From: Hirschia sp964342355
GTDB lineage: Bacteria; Pseudomonadota; Alphaproteobacteria; Caulobacterales; Hyphomonadaceae
DNA length: 64,000 bases
Direction of reading: 5' to 3'
NCBI GenBank assembly: GCA_964342355.1
Contig: CAYFFG010000001.1
Span: 310,001 to 374,000, forward strand
Numbering within the stretch: the stretch's first letter is position 1; each line of letters starts with the position of its first letter. The notes under the pieces were generated by a model. That model had not been told where the DNA came from, ran no database searches, and saw nothing but the letters and a program-made list of their open reading frames with translations. Below, one piece after another: positions 50,568 through 59,735 of this stretch. Both the position numbers and the translations under genes were made by a program.

Positions 50568-50638
50568 GACTGCTTGGCCCCAAGCAAAGCAGTCGACATA
50601 TCGCTGACGCGCCGCCCTCCGCTAAGGTTTCGGAGGGC
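50568..50638 (+). other. Two hairpins between coxA and ctaB
   Basis: A first stem (GACTGCTT at 50568-50575, AAGCAGTC at 50587-50594) and a second (GCCCTCCG at 50614-50621, CGGAGGGC at 50631-50638) lie in the 111-base gap. Neither has a T run. They may be RNA-processing or stability elements that set different amounts of catalytic subunits and assembly factors. Confidence 0.5.
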
Positions 50639-50662
50639 GATGCACTTAAGGCAAAGCTTTAT

Positions 50663-51628
50663 ATGAACGAGATCGCGCAACCTTTGGACCAGAACGACCG
50701 CATCGCCAGTTTCAACGACTATGTTCAGTTGATGAAGCCGCGCGTGATGATGCTCGTTGTGTTCACAGCCTTTGCTGGTCTTGTCGCTGCGCCAGGCGAA
50801 ATGAGCCTGGTGACAGCTGCTGCGGCGGTGCTGGCGGTGGCGCTGGGGTCTGGTGCGGCTGGCGCGCTGAACATGTGGTTCGATCACGACATTGACGCGA
50901 TCATGGAACGCACTTCCACCCGACCAATTCCTTCAGGACTGATTGCGCGTGACGAGGCGCTGGGCCTTGGCCTGATCATGAGTTTTATCGCCATTACGAT
51001 TATGGCGCTGGCGGCGAACCCGCTTGCTGCTGGCATTTTGGCGTTCTCGATCTTTTTTTACGCGGTCATTTACACAATGTGGCTCAAGCGCTGGACATCA
51101 CAGAACATCGTGATCGGCGGCGCGGCAGGCGCATTCCCACCAGTGATCGGTTGGGCGGCAGTCACAGGGGATGCGCCACTGAATGCGTGGATCCTGTTTG
51201 CAATTATCTTTTTCTGGACGCCGCCGCATTTCTGGGCGCTGTCTTTGTGGACGTCCTCTGAATATGGCAAAGCAGGCGTGCCGATGCTGCCGGTCACGCA
51301 CGGGGCAAAAAACACACGTCTGCAGATCTTGCTTTACGCTTTATTGTTAGCGCCGATTGGGGCTGCCCCTGCGTTTACGGGGCTGGGCGGTGTTTTCTAC
51401 CTTGTGTCATCCTTAAGCCTTGGCGTGTGGTTTGTTCTGCAATCTTTCAAAGTTGCATTCTCCAAAGCTGGTGATGAGACAGAAAAAGGCCAGGCTGACC
51501 TAAAGCATGCAAAGCGTTTGTTTGGCGCGTCGATTGTTTATCTGTTCGCTCTGTTTGCTGTTCTGGCGCTTGAGCACGGCGTTGGGCTTTATATCCCGAT
51601 TGAAAGCCTGGTGAGGTTTGCGCCATGA
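50663..51628 (+). CDS. ctaB: Protoheme IX farnesyltransferase (heme O synthase)
   Basis: 321 residues, about nine transmembrane helices. Converts heme B to heme O. The motifs NMWFDHDIDAIMERTSTRPIPSG and the later YTMWLKRWTSQNIVIGGAAGAFPPVIGWA match the family. The ATGA overlap with the next gene indicates coupling. Confidence 0.96.
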   Translation: MNEIAQPLDQNDRIASFNDYVQLMKPRVMMLVVFTAFAGLVAAPGEMSLVTAAAAVLAVALGSGAAGALNMWFDHDIDAIMERTSTRPIPSGLIARDEALGLGLIMSFIAITIMALAANPLAAGILAFSIFFYAVIYTMWLKRWTSQNIVIGGAAGAFPPVIGWAAVTGDAPLNAWILFAIIFFWTPPHFWALSLWTSSEYGKAGVPMLPVTHGAKNTRLQILLYALLLAPIGAAPAFTGLGGVFYLVSSLSLGVWFVLQSFKVAFSKAGDETEKGQADLKHAKRLFGASIVYLFALFAVLALEHGVGLYIPIESLVRFAP

Positions 51629-51888
51629 CAACGCCTGAACCAGCCAAGCTAACCCCGCAACAAGAGGCGCTACGCAAGCGTCGCGGACAGTGGATCGCGC
51701 TTAGCCTGTTTGCATTCGTCATTCTGGTCTTTGCCATCACAATTTCCCGTCTTGGCGAAAACGCAGCTCAGTTTTCTCAAGAGCACACTTTCAACAAAAG
51801 TGATGCTGTGCGGTTGATTGAGGACGAGCCGACAAGCCCTGTCGCGGAAGAGACACCTGCCAAGGCAGAGGGAGCGACGAATGATTAA
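51625..51888 (+). CDS. CoxF-like small membrane protein
   Basis: 87 residues with one transmembrane helix (WIALSLFAFVILVFAITISRLG) and charged ends. Matches the small protein found between ctaB and ctaG in alphaproteobacteria. Probably supports oxidase assembly. Overlaps ctaB by four bases and ctaG by eight. Confidence 0.85.
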   Translation: MTTPEPAKLTPQQEALRKRRGQWIALSLFAFVILVFAITISRLGENAAQFSQEHTFNKSDAVRLIEDEPTSPVAEETPAKAEGATND

Positions 51889-52453
51889 TCGTTCGCGCCT
51901 GACCCTCTTTGCCTCACTTGGTGCGGTGGCTGTGATGCTCGGCGTGTCGTTTGCATCCAAGCCTTTGTATGACGCTTTTTGCCGGGTGACGGGCTATGGC
52001 GGCACCACACAGGTGGCGGATGCGCGTCCTTCCCAGGTGCTGGAGCGGGAAGTTTCTATCCGCCTTGATTCGAATGTTGGTCTGCACACAGGTTTGAAAT
52101 TCAAACCGGTCGACCGGTCATATCCTTTGAAGTTGGGTGAAACAGGCCTTGCTTTCTTTGAAGTTTCCAATCCGACAGATGAGCCAATTCGCGCAATTGC
52201 CTCATACAATGTCGCGCCACATAAAGTGGGTCCATATTTCAACAAGCTGGAATGTTTCTGCTTTGACGAGCGGGTTTTTCCGCCCGGGCATTCAGAAAAA
52301 CTGCCGGTGATCTTTTTCATCGATCCAACGCTTGATGAAGAAAGACAGCTTAAGGATGTGACGGACATCACCTTGTCCTACACATTCTATGATGTCGAAA
52401 AAGAGAATAATTATCGCTCCGCCTGGCTTGAGGGCGGGACGAGCGCGCATTAA
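51881..52453 (+). CDS. ctaG: Cytochrome c oxidase assembly protein CtaG (Cox11)
   Basis: 190 residues. Delivers copper to CuB. A single N-terminal transmembrane helix precedes a beta-sandwich domain. The copper motif CFCFDE is present (NKLECFCFDERVFPPGHSEKLPVIFFIDP). The ATG at 51881 lies inside the previous gene's end. Confidence 0.95.
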   Translation: MINRSRLTLFASLGAVAVMLGVSFASKPLYDAFCRVTGYGGTTQVADARPSQVLEREVSIRLDSNVGLHTGLKFKPVDRSYPLKLGETGLAFFEVSNPTDEPIRAIASYNVAPHKVGPYFNKLECFCFDERVFPPGHSEKLPVIFFIDPTLDEERQLKDVTDITLSYTFYDVEKENNYRSAWLEGGTSAH

Positions 52454-52514
52454 ACCTCGCATCAATCAAATGCTTGCTTAATTGGTGCGGACAAGAAGAA
52501 CTGAGGACGGAACA

Positions 52515-53390
52515 ATGGCGCACGGCGCAGTGAAACATGACTACCACATTGTGAACCCGAGCCCATGGCCAGTACTGGCTTCGCTCGGTCTGTTCGTTTT
52601 GGCGCTGGGCGCCATTGGTTACATGAAGGGTGGCTTTGGTTTGCCACAGGGCAATCTGCTGACCCTTCTGCCTGGTCTGGGCATCATTGTATGGGTGCTT
52701 GTCGGTTGGTGGTGGGACACTATCCGTGAAAGCCGCCAGGGCGACCACACGCCAGTTGTTCAGATGTCCTTGAAGTACGGCATGATCCTGTTCATCGCGT
52801 CAGAGGTTATGTTCTTCGTCGCATGGTTCTGGGCGTTCTTTGAAATGGTGATCTTCCACGAATACCGCGCCACCGGCATGGATGTGGCTCAATACGGACA
52901 CCTGGCTGATTGGGCGACCTGGCCGCCAATGCAGGCAGACGGCCACCGTGTGGAAACATTTGACCCATTCCACCTGCCGCTGATCAACACACTGATCCTG
53001 CTGCTTTCCGGTACGACTGTCACATGGGCCCACCATGCGATTGCCAAAGCAGACTATAATGGCGCAAAGCTTGGCTTGTTGCTGACGGTTGTTCTGGGCG
53101 CGATCTTCTCCTTCTTCCAGGTTCTGGAATACCAGCACGCACACTTCTCATACGACGGCTCGCTTTACGGCGGCGCATTCTTCATGGCGACAGGTTTCCA
53201 CGGCGCGCACGTTGTGATCGGAACGCTCTTCCTGGCTGTCTGCCTCCTGCGTCTCCTGGCTGGCAACATGACCGCTGAAAAACACCTCGGCTTTGAATTT
53301 GCCGCTTGGTACTGGCACTTTGTGGACGTGGTGTGGCTCTTCCTCTTTGCTTTCGTATACGTGGCGCCACGCATCGTGTTGGGCGCTTAG
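52515..53390 (+). CDS. coxC: Cytochrome c oxidase subunit III
   Basis: 291 residues with seven hydrophobic segments. Stabilises the core and is needed for full activity. The sequence starts MAHGAVKHDYHIVNPSPWPV, has the SEVMFFVAWFWAFFE segment and the ATGFHGAHVVIGT and WHFVDVVWLFLFAFVY signatures. GAGGACGG site 4-8 bases upstream supports the ATG. Confidence 0.97.
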   Translation: MAHGAVKHDYHIVNPSPWPVLASLGLFVLALGAIGYMKGGFGLPQGNLLTLLPGLGIIVWVLVGWWWDTIRESRQGDHTPVVQMSLKYGMILFIASEVMFFVAWFWAFFEMVIFHEYRATGMDVAQYGHLADWATWPPMQADGHRVETFDPFHLPLINTLILLLSGTTVTWAHHAIAKADYNGAKLGLLLTVVLGAIFSFFQVLEYQHAHFSYDGSLYGGAFFMATGFHGAHVVIGTLFLAVCLLRLLAGNMTAEKHLGFEFAAWYWHFVDVVWLFLFAFVYVAPRIVLGA

Positions 53391-53411
53391 CGAAGAAGTC
53401 TGCAAGAACGT

Positions 53412-53792
53412 ATGAAATCTGTCTCTCCCTTGTCAGCTGGCTGGAAATGCCGGTGTCCTCAGTGCGGGGAGGGGCAGCTTTATCGCGGCTACCTTGAAAT
53501 GAATGACGAATGCGCAGCGTGCGGCGCAGATTTCACCATCGCTGATGCAGGCGATGGTCCTGCGTTTTTCGTGATGTTCGCCGCGCTTATTCTAATTGTG
53601 CCACCTGCAATGTTATTTCAGTTGCTAGTTGATCCGCCGGTATGGGCGCACGCGATTATCTGGCCGCCTGTGATTATTGGATTTTGCATGTGGCTGTTGC
53701 GGCCTTTTAAATCCATCCTCTTTGCGATGCAGTTTGCGAACAAAGCGGAAGAGGCGCGATTTGAGCGCCACAAAGATCAGGTTGACGAGTAA
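53412..53792 (+). CDS. DUF983 family membrane protein
   Basis: 126 residues. An N-terminal CRCPQCGEGQLYRGYLEMNDECAACGAD segment has CxxC pairs that could bind zinc, then two hydrophobic segments (FFVMFAALILIVPPAMLF and ...VIIGFCMWLL). This family is usually located between coxC and surf1, as here; its function is not established. Confidence 0.9.
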   Translation: MKSVSPLSAGWKCRCPQCGEGQLYRGYLEMNDECAACGADFTIADAGDGPAFFVMFAALILIVPPAMLFQLLVDPPVWAHAIIWPPVIIGFCMWLLRPFKSILFAMQFANKAEEARFERHKDQVDE

Positions 53793-53818
53793 GCCAGCGC
53801 TGGCTTTATGACAGTGTG

Positions 53819-54520
53819 ATGCGCTTTCAACCCTTTCCTATTCTGACTGCTTTCTGTCTGCCGGTTCTGGCGCTACTGATTTATCTGGGCAGCTGGCAAT
53901 ATCAGCGCATGGGTTGGAAAGCGGATAAGATCGCGGCTTACATTGCGCGCAGCGACAAACCTGCTGCCACATTGGACAATGCTTTTTGTGGCGAGGGCGA
54001 ACCGCTCTTGACTGCGGTGACGCCCTCAAACGCAGTCTCGCCAGAATGGATACGTGTCTTTGGGAAGGCGACCAGCGGACAGGCGGGATGGCGCATCTTC
54101 ACAGCTGTAAAAGCGCCAGACTGCGTGGACGGCGCATTGCTGGCGGAAACAGCATTTCAGCCCTATGTCATCGGAGATGAAGACGCGCCTGTACAATTAA
54201 TCGACCGTCTGCGCGTTGCGCCAATGGTTGCCAAGAAGGGCGCCTTTTCAAACGCCAACAACCCTGACACCAATGAATGGTATTGGTTTGATGTTGATGC
54301 AATGGAAGAGGCGCTGTTTGTCGCTCGGCCCGACACTTTAAATCGAGATTACGTGCTGTTTGCAGATGATGGGCCGCCAGAGGACCTCACACGCACGCCG
54401 CCTGAACGGCATTTGGGCTATTCAATCACCTGGTTTGGGATGGCCATTGTGTTGATTGTGTTATACGCCGCTTTCCACATCCGCGCCGGACGTCTGTCGT
54501 TCGGTCAAAAACGGGATTAA
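53819..54520 (+). CDS. SURF1 family oxidase assembly protein
   Basis: 233 residues. Two transmembrane helices at the ends with a periplasmic domain. The N-terminal LTAFCLPVLALLIYLGSWQYQRMGWK and the C-terminal ERHLGYSITWFGMAIVLIVLYAAFH are typical. It assists heme a insertion into subunit I. The start may be GTG 53816 or ATG 53819. Confidence 0.9.
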   Translation: MRFQPFPILTAFCLPVLALLIYLGSWQYQRMGWKADKIAAYIARSDKPAATLDNAFCGEGEPLLTAVTPSNAVSPEWIRVFGKATSGQAGWRIFTAVKAPDCVDGALLAETAFQPYVIGDEDAPVQLIDRLRVAPMVAKKGAFSNANNPDTNEWYWFDVDAMEEALFVARPDTLNRDYVLFADDGPPEDLTRTPPERHLGYSITWFGMAIVLIVLYAAFHIRAGRLSFGQKRD

Positions 54521-54539
54521 TTCTAAGGACGTGACTTCC

Positions 54540-55928
54540 ATGCGCTATATCTCAACGCGCGGCGGCGCAGAGCCGGTCGATTTTGTAACAGCCAGCCTTG
54601 CAGGTCTTGCCCCTGACGGCGGCCTCTTCACGCCTGAAGAATTCCCGATTATCGAAAAACCAAAGGCAAACGAGCCATATCACGTCACTGCAGCGCGCAT
54701 CATTAAGGCGTTTGCTGGCGAGTCACTGGAATACGATGTGGTGGAAGAGCTGGCTTATAAAGCTTACAGCCCGTTTTCACATAAGTCCGTCGCGCCATTG
54801 GTCCAGACCGGTCCTAACCGCTGGATGATGGAATTACATCACGGCCCGACATTGGCGTTTAAAGATGTGGCGATGCATTTTATCGCTCAGCTGTATGATT
54901 ATGCGTTGGGACAGCGTGGCGAACGCATGACAGTAATGTGCGCCACATCCGGCGATACTGGCGGGGCGGCAGCGGACGCTTTTGCGGGCGCTGAAAATGT
55001 TGACGTGATGATCCTGCACCCGAATGAACGGATCTCACCGGTGCAGCGCTTGTTTATGACATCCACTGGCGCAAGCAATGTGCACAATTTCGCGCTGGAA
55101 GGTGATTTCGACCAGTGTCAGGCGATCGTGAAACAATTGTTTGCCGATGAGCAGACACGTCGTCGTCTCAACCTTTCAGGTGTAAACTCTATCAACTGGA
55201 CACGTATTGCTGCGCAATCTGTTTATTATGCGACAGCGCAAGCGCAGTTGGGCGCTGATACGCCGATCCGTTTTGTGGTCCCATCAGGCAATTTTGGCGA
55301 CGCACTGGCTGGTTATGTGGCGGCGCGTTGTGGGCTCTTAAATGGCTTTAACTGTCAGGTCGCGGTCAACGCCAATGACACGATGGAGCGGTTGATTAAT
55401 GGTGAGCCGCTGAAAAAGGGTGAGACCGTCGCCACTGCAAGCCCGGCGATGGATATCCAATTGCCGTCTAACTTTGAGCGTTTGTTGTTTGAAGCGACCG
55501 GGCGCAACACAGATGACGTTAAGACCGCTTATGAGCAGCTGGCGTCCAAAGGCATTGCAGAACTGCCGGACCGTGCGGTGGGCGCATTGGGTTGTATGGG
55601 CTTTAAAGCGATGTCCGTAAACGATGAACAGACATTTGTGGAAATGCGCAAATCCCTGGAAGAAACCGGCTGGCTGATTTGTCCGCACACGGCTGTTGGT
55701 ATGCATGCGGCGCGTCACTCAGACCCGACAGATGACGCCACTGTTGTGCTGTCGACTGCGCACGCGGCCAAATTTCCGGAGACTGTCAAGGAAGTGACTG
55801 GGCTTGATGCGCCATTGCCAGTGCGGGTAGGTGACTTTTCCTCGCGTCAGGAAGTCTTTGAAATCGGTCCGATGGATGTTGGCTTTGTGCGCGACCGGAT
55901 GAGCGAATTGTCACGGGTTGTTTCTTGA
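54540..55928 (+). CDS. thrC: Threonine synthase
   Basis: 462 residues. Converts O-phosphohomoserine to threonine; PLP enzyme. The MRYISTRGGAEPVDF start, the PLP-lysine motif LAFKDVAMHF near residue 108, and the CATSGDTGGAA and VPSGNFGDALAGY loops identify it. The frame extends to 54456 into surf1 without support. thrB (homoserine kinase) lies at 61751, on the other strand. Confidence 0.96.
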   Translation: MRYISTRGGAEPVDFVTASLAGLAPDGGLFTPEEFPIIEKPKANEPYHVTAARIIKAFAGESLEYDVVEELAYKAYSPFSHKSVAPLVQTGPNRWMMELHHGPTLAFKDVAMHFIAQLYDYALGQRGERMTVMCATSGDTGGAAADAFAGAENVDVMILHPNERISPVQRLFMTSTGASNVHNFALEGDFDQCQAIVKQLFADEQTRRRLNLSGVNSINWTRIAAQSVYYATAQAQLGADTPIRFVVPSGNFGDALAGYVAARCGLLNGFNCQVAVNANDTMERLINGEPLKKGETVATASPAMDIQLPSNFERLLFEATGRNTDDVKTAYEQLASKGIAELPDRAVGALGCMGFKAMSVNDEQTFVEMRKSLEETGWLICPHTAVGMHAARHSDPTDDATVVLSTAHAAKFPETVKEVTGLDAPLPVRVGDFSSRQEVFEIGPMDVGFVRDRMSELSRVVS

Positions 55929-57190
55929 CCCAAGAGACACGCGAAGTCATCACATTCAACAACGGGGCACGGCTGGTCCTGGACCCAATGCCGGGCTATT
56001 TGACGGCCAGCGCAGGCGTTTGTGTGGGCGCGGGCGCGCGCGATGAAAGCGAAGCTGAAAACGGGCTGGCGCATTTCTTAGAGCATATGGCGTTTAAGTC
56101 TGCTGCCGGTGTCGCTGGGCCCGATCTCATCACGAGCGTTGAAGATAAAGGCGGTGAGATAAACGCCTCCACAGGCTATGAGCGCACATTCTACAGCGTG
56201 CGGTGTATGGGCGAAGATGTCGCTCAGTTGCTACGCGTGGCGTCCAATGTCGCCTTGGCGTCGGATCTGCCGGAAGAGGACTTCCGTCTCGAAAAGGATG
56301 TCGTCTATCAGGAGATCAACGAGGCGGCCGACCTGCCTGAAGACCTGGTGTTTGAATTAGCGCAAAAGGCGGCTTGGCCAGATCATGCTTTGGGCCGGTC
56401 TATTCTCGGTACGAAAAGCACGTTGGAGCCGCTGGGCCGGGAACATCTTAAACGCTTCATCGCTCAGAATTACACGCCAGATCGAACGATCATGACTGTG
56501 GCTGGCGGGTTTGACCGTCAACAGGTTGTTGATCTTGCTGAGCAGGTCTTGGGCGTGATGGTTGATGTAAAGCCGCCTGTGCGCACGTCTCCAACTCATG
56601 CAAGCGCGGCGCTGACGAAAATCGTCGACACAGATCAGGCGCACCTGGTGCTTTCAGCGCCTGCGCCAGACGGCGCTGCTTCTGATCGGTTCGCGGCGCG
56701 TCTTTTTGAAGAAATCTTTGGGGGCGGCATGGCCTCCCGGCTTTATCGGGAAGTGCGTGAAAAGCGTGGTCTGGCATATACAATCGATGCTGAGTTCGAC
56801 AGCTATGACGACACAGGTCGTTTGAATGTCTATTGCGGGTGTAATCCGGGCGAAGCGGACGATGTGCAACGCATTGTGCGCGACATCTGGTCTGACCTTG
56901 CGTCCAAGGGCCCAACATTAGAAGAACTGGCGCGGGCTAAAGCAGTAAAGTCTGTCCAGTTTGCTCTGGCGTCTGAATCTGTTGCTGCGCGGGCAAGTTC
57001 CTCAGCCTATGAATTACTGACCTTTGGCAGGTTGTTGAGCGTTGAAGATGTCATGCAGTCAATAGATGATGTGACGATTGAAGACGTATCGAAAATGGCG
57101 TTAACAGCGCTAAATGGCCCACGAGCAGGGGCGTATGTTGGACCTAAATCTGGCGCGGATGCTGCTAGCAATTTCATATCGACTCGCTAA
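55925..57190 (+). CDS. M16 family zinc peptidase (processing-peptidase-like)
   Basis: 421 residues. The zinc motif HFLEH is at residues 50-54 (within NGLAHFLEHMAF), and the downstream EVIYQEI-type helix (DVVYQEINEAADLPED) supplies the third ligand. Closely related to mitochondrial processing peptidase beta subunit. Start is a TTG at 55925, overlapping the thrC stop as TTGA. The same order follows thrC in many alphaproteobacteria. Confidence 0.92.
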   Translation: MTQETREVITFNNGARLVLDPMPGYLTASAGVCVGAGARDESEAENGLAHFLEHMAFKSAAGVAGPDLITSVEDKGGEINASTGYERTFYSVRCMGEDVAQLLRVASNVALASDLPEEDFRLEKDVVYQEINEAADLPEDLVFELAQKAAWPDHALGRSILGTKSTLEPLGREHLKRFIAQNYTPDRTIMTVAGGFDRQQVVDLAEQVLGVMVDVKPPVRTSPTHASAALTKIVDTDQAHLVLSAPAPDGAASDRFAARLFEEIFGGGMASRLYREVREKRGLAYTIDAEFDSYDDTGRLNVYCGCNPGEADDVQRIVRDIWSDLASKGPTLEELARAKAVKSVQFALASESVAARASSSAYELLTFGRLLSVEDVMQSIDDVTIEDVSKMALTALNGPRAGAYVGPKSGADAASNFISTR

Positions 57191-57280
57191 TTCATTCGGA
57201 TTTTGCACAGCTGGAGCCTCGCAAAATAATGCGAAGCGATTTAGCTTTATGGTCAGCGGAGCTCGTAAGGAGATAAACAG

Positions 57281-58387
57281 GTGGTGGATCAGTCATTGCC
57301 CGCCATAGCCATCAGCGCCGCCCGCGCCGCCACATGGTCCTGGTCAAGGCAGGACGCATGCCTGAACATTGAGACCGCCGCAGGAGATTTGTTCAACGGG
57401 TTGGATGGAAAGTGGTCGCTTTCAGAGTTTCTGGCGCAGGTTGAAGGACTTTCGCGGCCTGCTGTTGAGCGCGCTTTTCTCCGTCAGGACCAAGATGTTT
57501 CCATCAATGAACTGATTACCCTGCGTGACGCCAGCACGGTGCGTCTGGTGGGGTCATTTGTCAGCGATGGCGAAGCGCGCGGTTTGGTGTTGCGCGAAGG
57601 CGGAAAATTTCATCACAAGCTGACAGGCGGTGAGGGTGTGCAGCCTGTCTTCCAACCGATCTGGAGCACCAGCACACGCCGTCTGGCTGGCTTTGAAGCG
57701 CTGGCGCGTTGGCAATCACCTGAAGATGACGATCTGATTGGCCCAGAAGAATTGCCGCGGTTTGGCCGCGTTGCTGACTGGACCAGCATTGCGCCGAGCA
57801 TTCTGTCTGAGGCGGCCCGTGCGCTCGCGCGTTTCCGTGTAGAAACGGGGGATGTGTTCGTGCAGGTGAATTTGTCAGCTGTGGAAATTGCCCGCGCTGA
57901 CCTTGTAAATGACGTCCATAAATTCATCCGCGAATGTGATTTGCCTGATGGTGTCCTGCGTATTGAGCTGACTGAGCAGGCCGCGCTGCGAGATGTCGAT
58001 GGCGCACTGGGCGTGATGAAGTCGTTCCGTGACGCAGGCGCAGGTGTCATACTTGATGACTTTGGCGCGGGGCATTCTTCCCTTGCCTGGCTGGCGGACG
58101 TGCCAGCTGACGGGATCAAGCTGGATTCGCAACTGACAGCGAAAATGGCGCAACCGCGTGGACGCACCATATTGTCCACCATTGTTGATCTGGCCCATCG
58201 CCTTGGCATGACAGTTACGGCCGAAGGCGTTGAGACGATGGAGGCAGCGCGCGACCTTAAAGAGATTGGTTGTGATTTCGTGCAAGGGTATCTGTCAGGG
58301 CAGCCTATGGGCGAAGACCAGATCGTTGAGCATCTACGGTCTTTGTCCGGACCGTTCGTCAATCAGGCCCGGCCGCCTTCCACCTGA
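57281..58387 (+). CDS. EAL-domain c-di-GMP phosphodiesterase
   Basis: 368 residues. An N-terminal region (1-115) of unknown fold, then the EAL domain (about 120-360). The domain has the catalytic pattern: FEALARW, VNLSA, IELTEQ, ILDDFGAGHSS, DGIKLD, AEGVET, and QGYLSG. All expected metal and substrate residues are present, so it is probably active in degrading c-di-GMP. No GGDEF domain. GTG start at 57281 has an AAGGAG 8 bases upstream. Its stop overlaps the convergent yqgE. Confidence 0.9.
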   Translation: MVDQSLPAIAISAARAATWSWSRQDACLNIETAAGDLFNGLDGKWSLSEFLAQVEGLSRPAVERAFLRQDQDVSINELITLRDASTVRLVGSFVSDGEARGLVLREGGKFHHKLTGGEGVQPVFQPIWSTSTRRLAGFEALARWQSPEDDDLIGPEELPRFGRVADWTSIAPSILSEAARALARFRVETGDVFVQVNLSAVEIARADLVNDVHKFIRECDLPDGVLRIELTEQAALRDVDGALGVMKSFRDAGAGVILDDFGAGHSSLAWLADVPADGIKLDSQLTAKMAQPRGRTILSTIVDLAHRLGMTVTAEGVETMEAARDLKEIGCDFVQGYLSGQPMGEDQIVEHLRSLSGPFVNQARPPST

Positions 58388-58920
58388 AGCCTATCGGCAG
58401 AGACGCCAATGGTTTCAAGCGCACGCGACCATTTGGTCGAATAAGACTGATCAAATACGATTTCAGGCGAAGGCTCGGCTACAAGCCAGACATTCTGGGC
58501 CAGTTCTTCTTCCAGCTGGCCAGCGCCCCATCCGGCATAACCTAATGCCAAGACAGCATTTTCAGGCGGATCATCTGACGCCATTGCGTGCAGGATTTCT
58601 GCTGTGGCCGTCAGGCACACGCCGGATGTGACGGCCAGGGTAGCGCCCTCACAGTCAAAATCTTCAGAATGCAGAACGAAACCACGTTCCTGGCAGACGG
58701 GGCCGCCGAGAAGGATAGGGCGGACTTTCTTGGGTGCGCCTTCCACATTCATCTGTTCTAAAAGGTCGGGAAGAGTGATGTCGTCCATGATCTGATTGAG
58801 GACGATGCCCATGGCATGTTCTTCATTATGAGCACACAAGAGGATCACTGACCGACGAAATCGTGGGTCTTCAATCGCGGGTAGCGACACCAGTAGCTTA
58901 CCGGCGAGCGAATTATCCAA
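58363..58920 (-). CDS. YqgE/AlgH family protein
   Basis: 185 residues. The family consensus is visible (GKLLVSLPAIEDPRFRRSVILLCAHNEEHAMGIVLNQ and the RPILLGGPVCQERGFVLHS region). Function unknown; AlgH was named in alginate regulation. Start is a TTG at 58920, well supported by GGGAGG 7 bases upstream. It overlaps the EAL gene by 25 bases at its tail. Confidence 0.9.
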   Translation of the reverse strand: MDNSLAGKLLVSLPAIEDPRFRRSVILLCAHNEEHAMGIVLNQIMDDITLPDLLEQMNVEGAPKKVRPILLGGPVCQERGFVLHSEDFDCEGATLAVTSGVCLTATAEILHAMASDDPPENAVLALGYAGWGAGQLEEELAQNVWLVAEPSPEIVFDQSYSTKWSRALETIGVSADRLQVEGGRA

Positions 58921-59142
58921 TTGGCTGCCTCCCTAATGATTTTAATTGTCTTATGCAGAGGTTTGCTCCATTTGAGCAAAGCCGCAAGGTGGAAAAGACT
59001 TATTTTCGCGTCACATTACGGTATCATTAGGTTTGCAGCCGTGATTTGACGCAATATCAGACTATGTAAGCACAATGGCTTTGCCAGCTGACCTGAAAAA
59101 ACGGTGTCAGCTTTATCCAACCAATAGGGGACAATAAGCACC

Positions 59143-59625
59143 ATGCCTATCAAATCTGGCGACAACATCCCAAGCGCAACAGTTATGAAAATCGGCGCTG
59201 AAGGTCCGGAGAAAATCGACACAGCAGAATTTTTTGCTGGAAAGAAAGTCGTGCTTTTCGGTCTGCCTGGCGCATTCACGCCGACATGTTCAGCGCGCCA
59301 CCTTCCTGGCTTTGTCGAAAAAGCTGATGAGATCAAAGCGAAAGGCGTTGACCTTATCGCATGTATGTCCGTCAACGACGCGTTCGTCATGAGTGAATGG
59401 GGCAAAGATCAGAATGTTGAAGACAAGGTTGTTCTTCTGGCCGACGGCAATTGCGACTTTACCCGTGCGCTGGATCTGGTGATGGATGGCAAAGGCTTTT
59501 GTATGGGCGAACGCTGCCAGCGTTTCTCAATGGTTATAGAGAATGGTCAAGTTTCCCAAGTAAATGTTGAAGAAGGTGGTGAGTATAAAGTTTCCTCTTC
59601 TGAATACATTTTAGACCAAATTTAA
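59143..59625 (+). CDS. Type II peroxiredoxin (Prx5-like)
   Basis: 160 residues. Reduces hydroperoxides. The peroxidatic Cys is Cys49 in the PGAFTPTC motif. Further Cys occur at IACMS, GNCDF and GKGFCMGERCQ, and one may be a resolving Cys, but I cannot tell which. Cytoplasmic. The ATG lies in an AT-rich leader. Its own terminator follows. Confidence 0.93.
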   Translation: MPIKSGDNIPSATVMKIGAEGPEKIDTAEFFAGKKVVLFGLPGAFTPTCSARHLPGFVEKADEIKAKGVDLIACMSVNDAFVMSEWGKDQNVEDKVVLLADGNCDFTRALDLVMDGKGFCMGERCQRFSMVIENGQVSQVNVEEGGEYKVSSSEYILDQI

Positions 59626-59660
59626 ACACAATTCATTTTATTTGAATTCTGCAAGATTAG

Positions 59661-59692
59661 CCGTCCGATTTTAATAGATCGGGCGGTTTTTT
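59661..59692 (+). terminator. Terminator after the peroxiredoxin gene
   Basis: CCGTCCGAT (59661-59669) pairs with ATCGGGCGG (59678-59686), one G-T pair, 8-base loop, followed by six T. Confidence 0.9.
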
Positions 59693-59735
59693 CATGGTAA
59701 CATTACTCCCAGTTAATGCGAGGAAATGGGACCTT

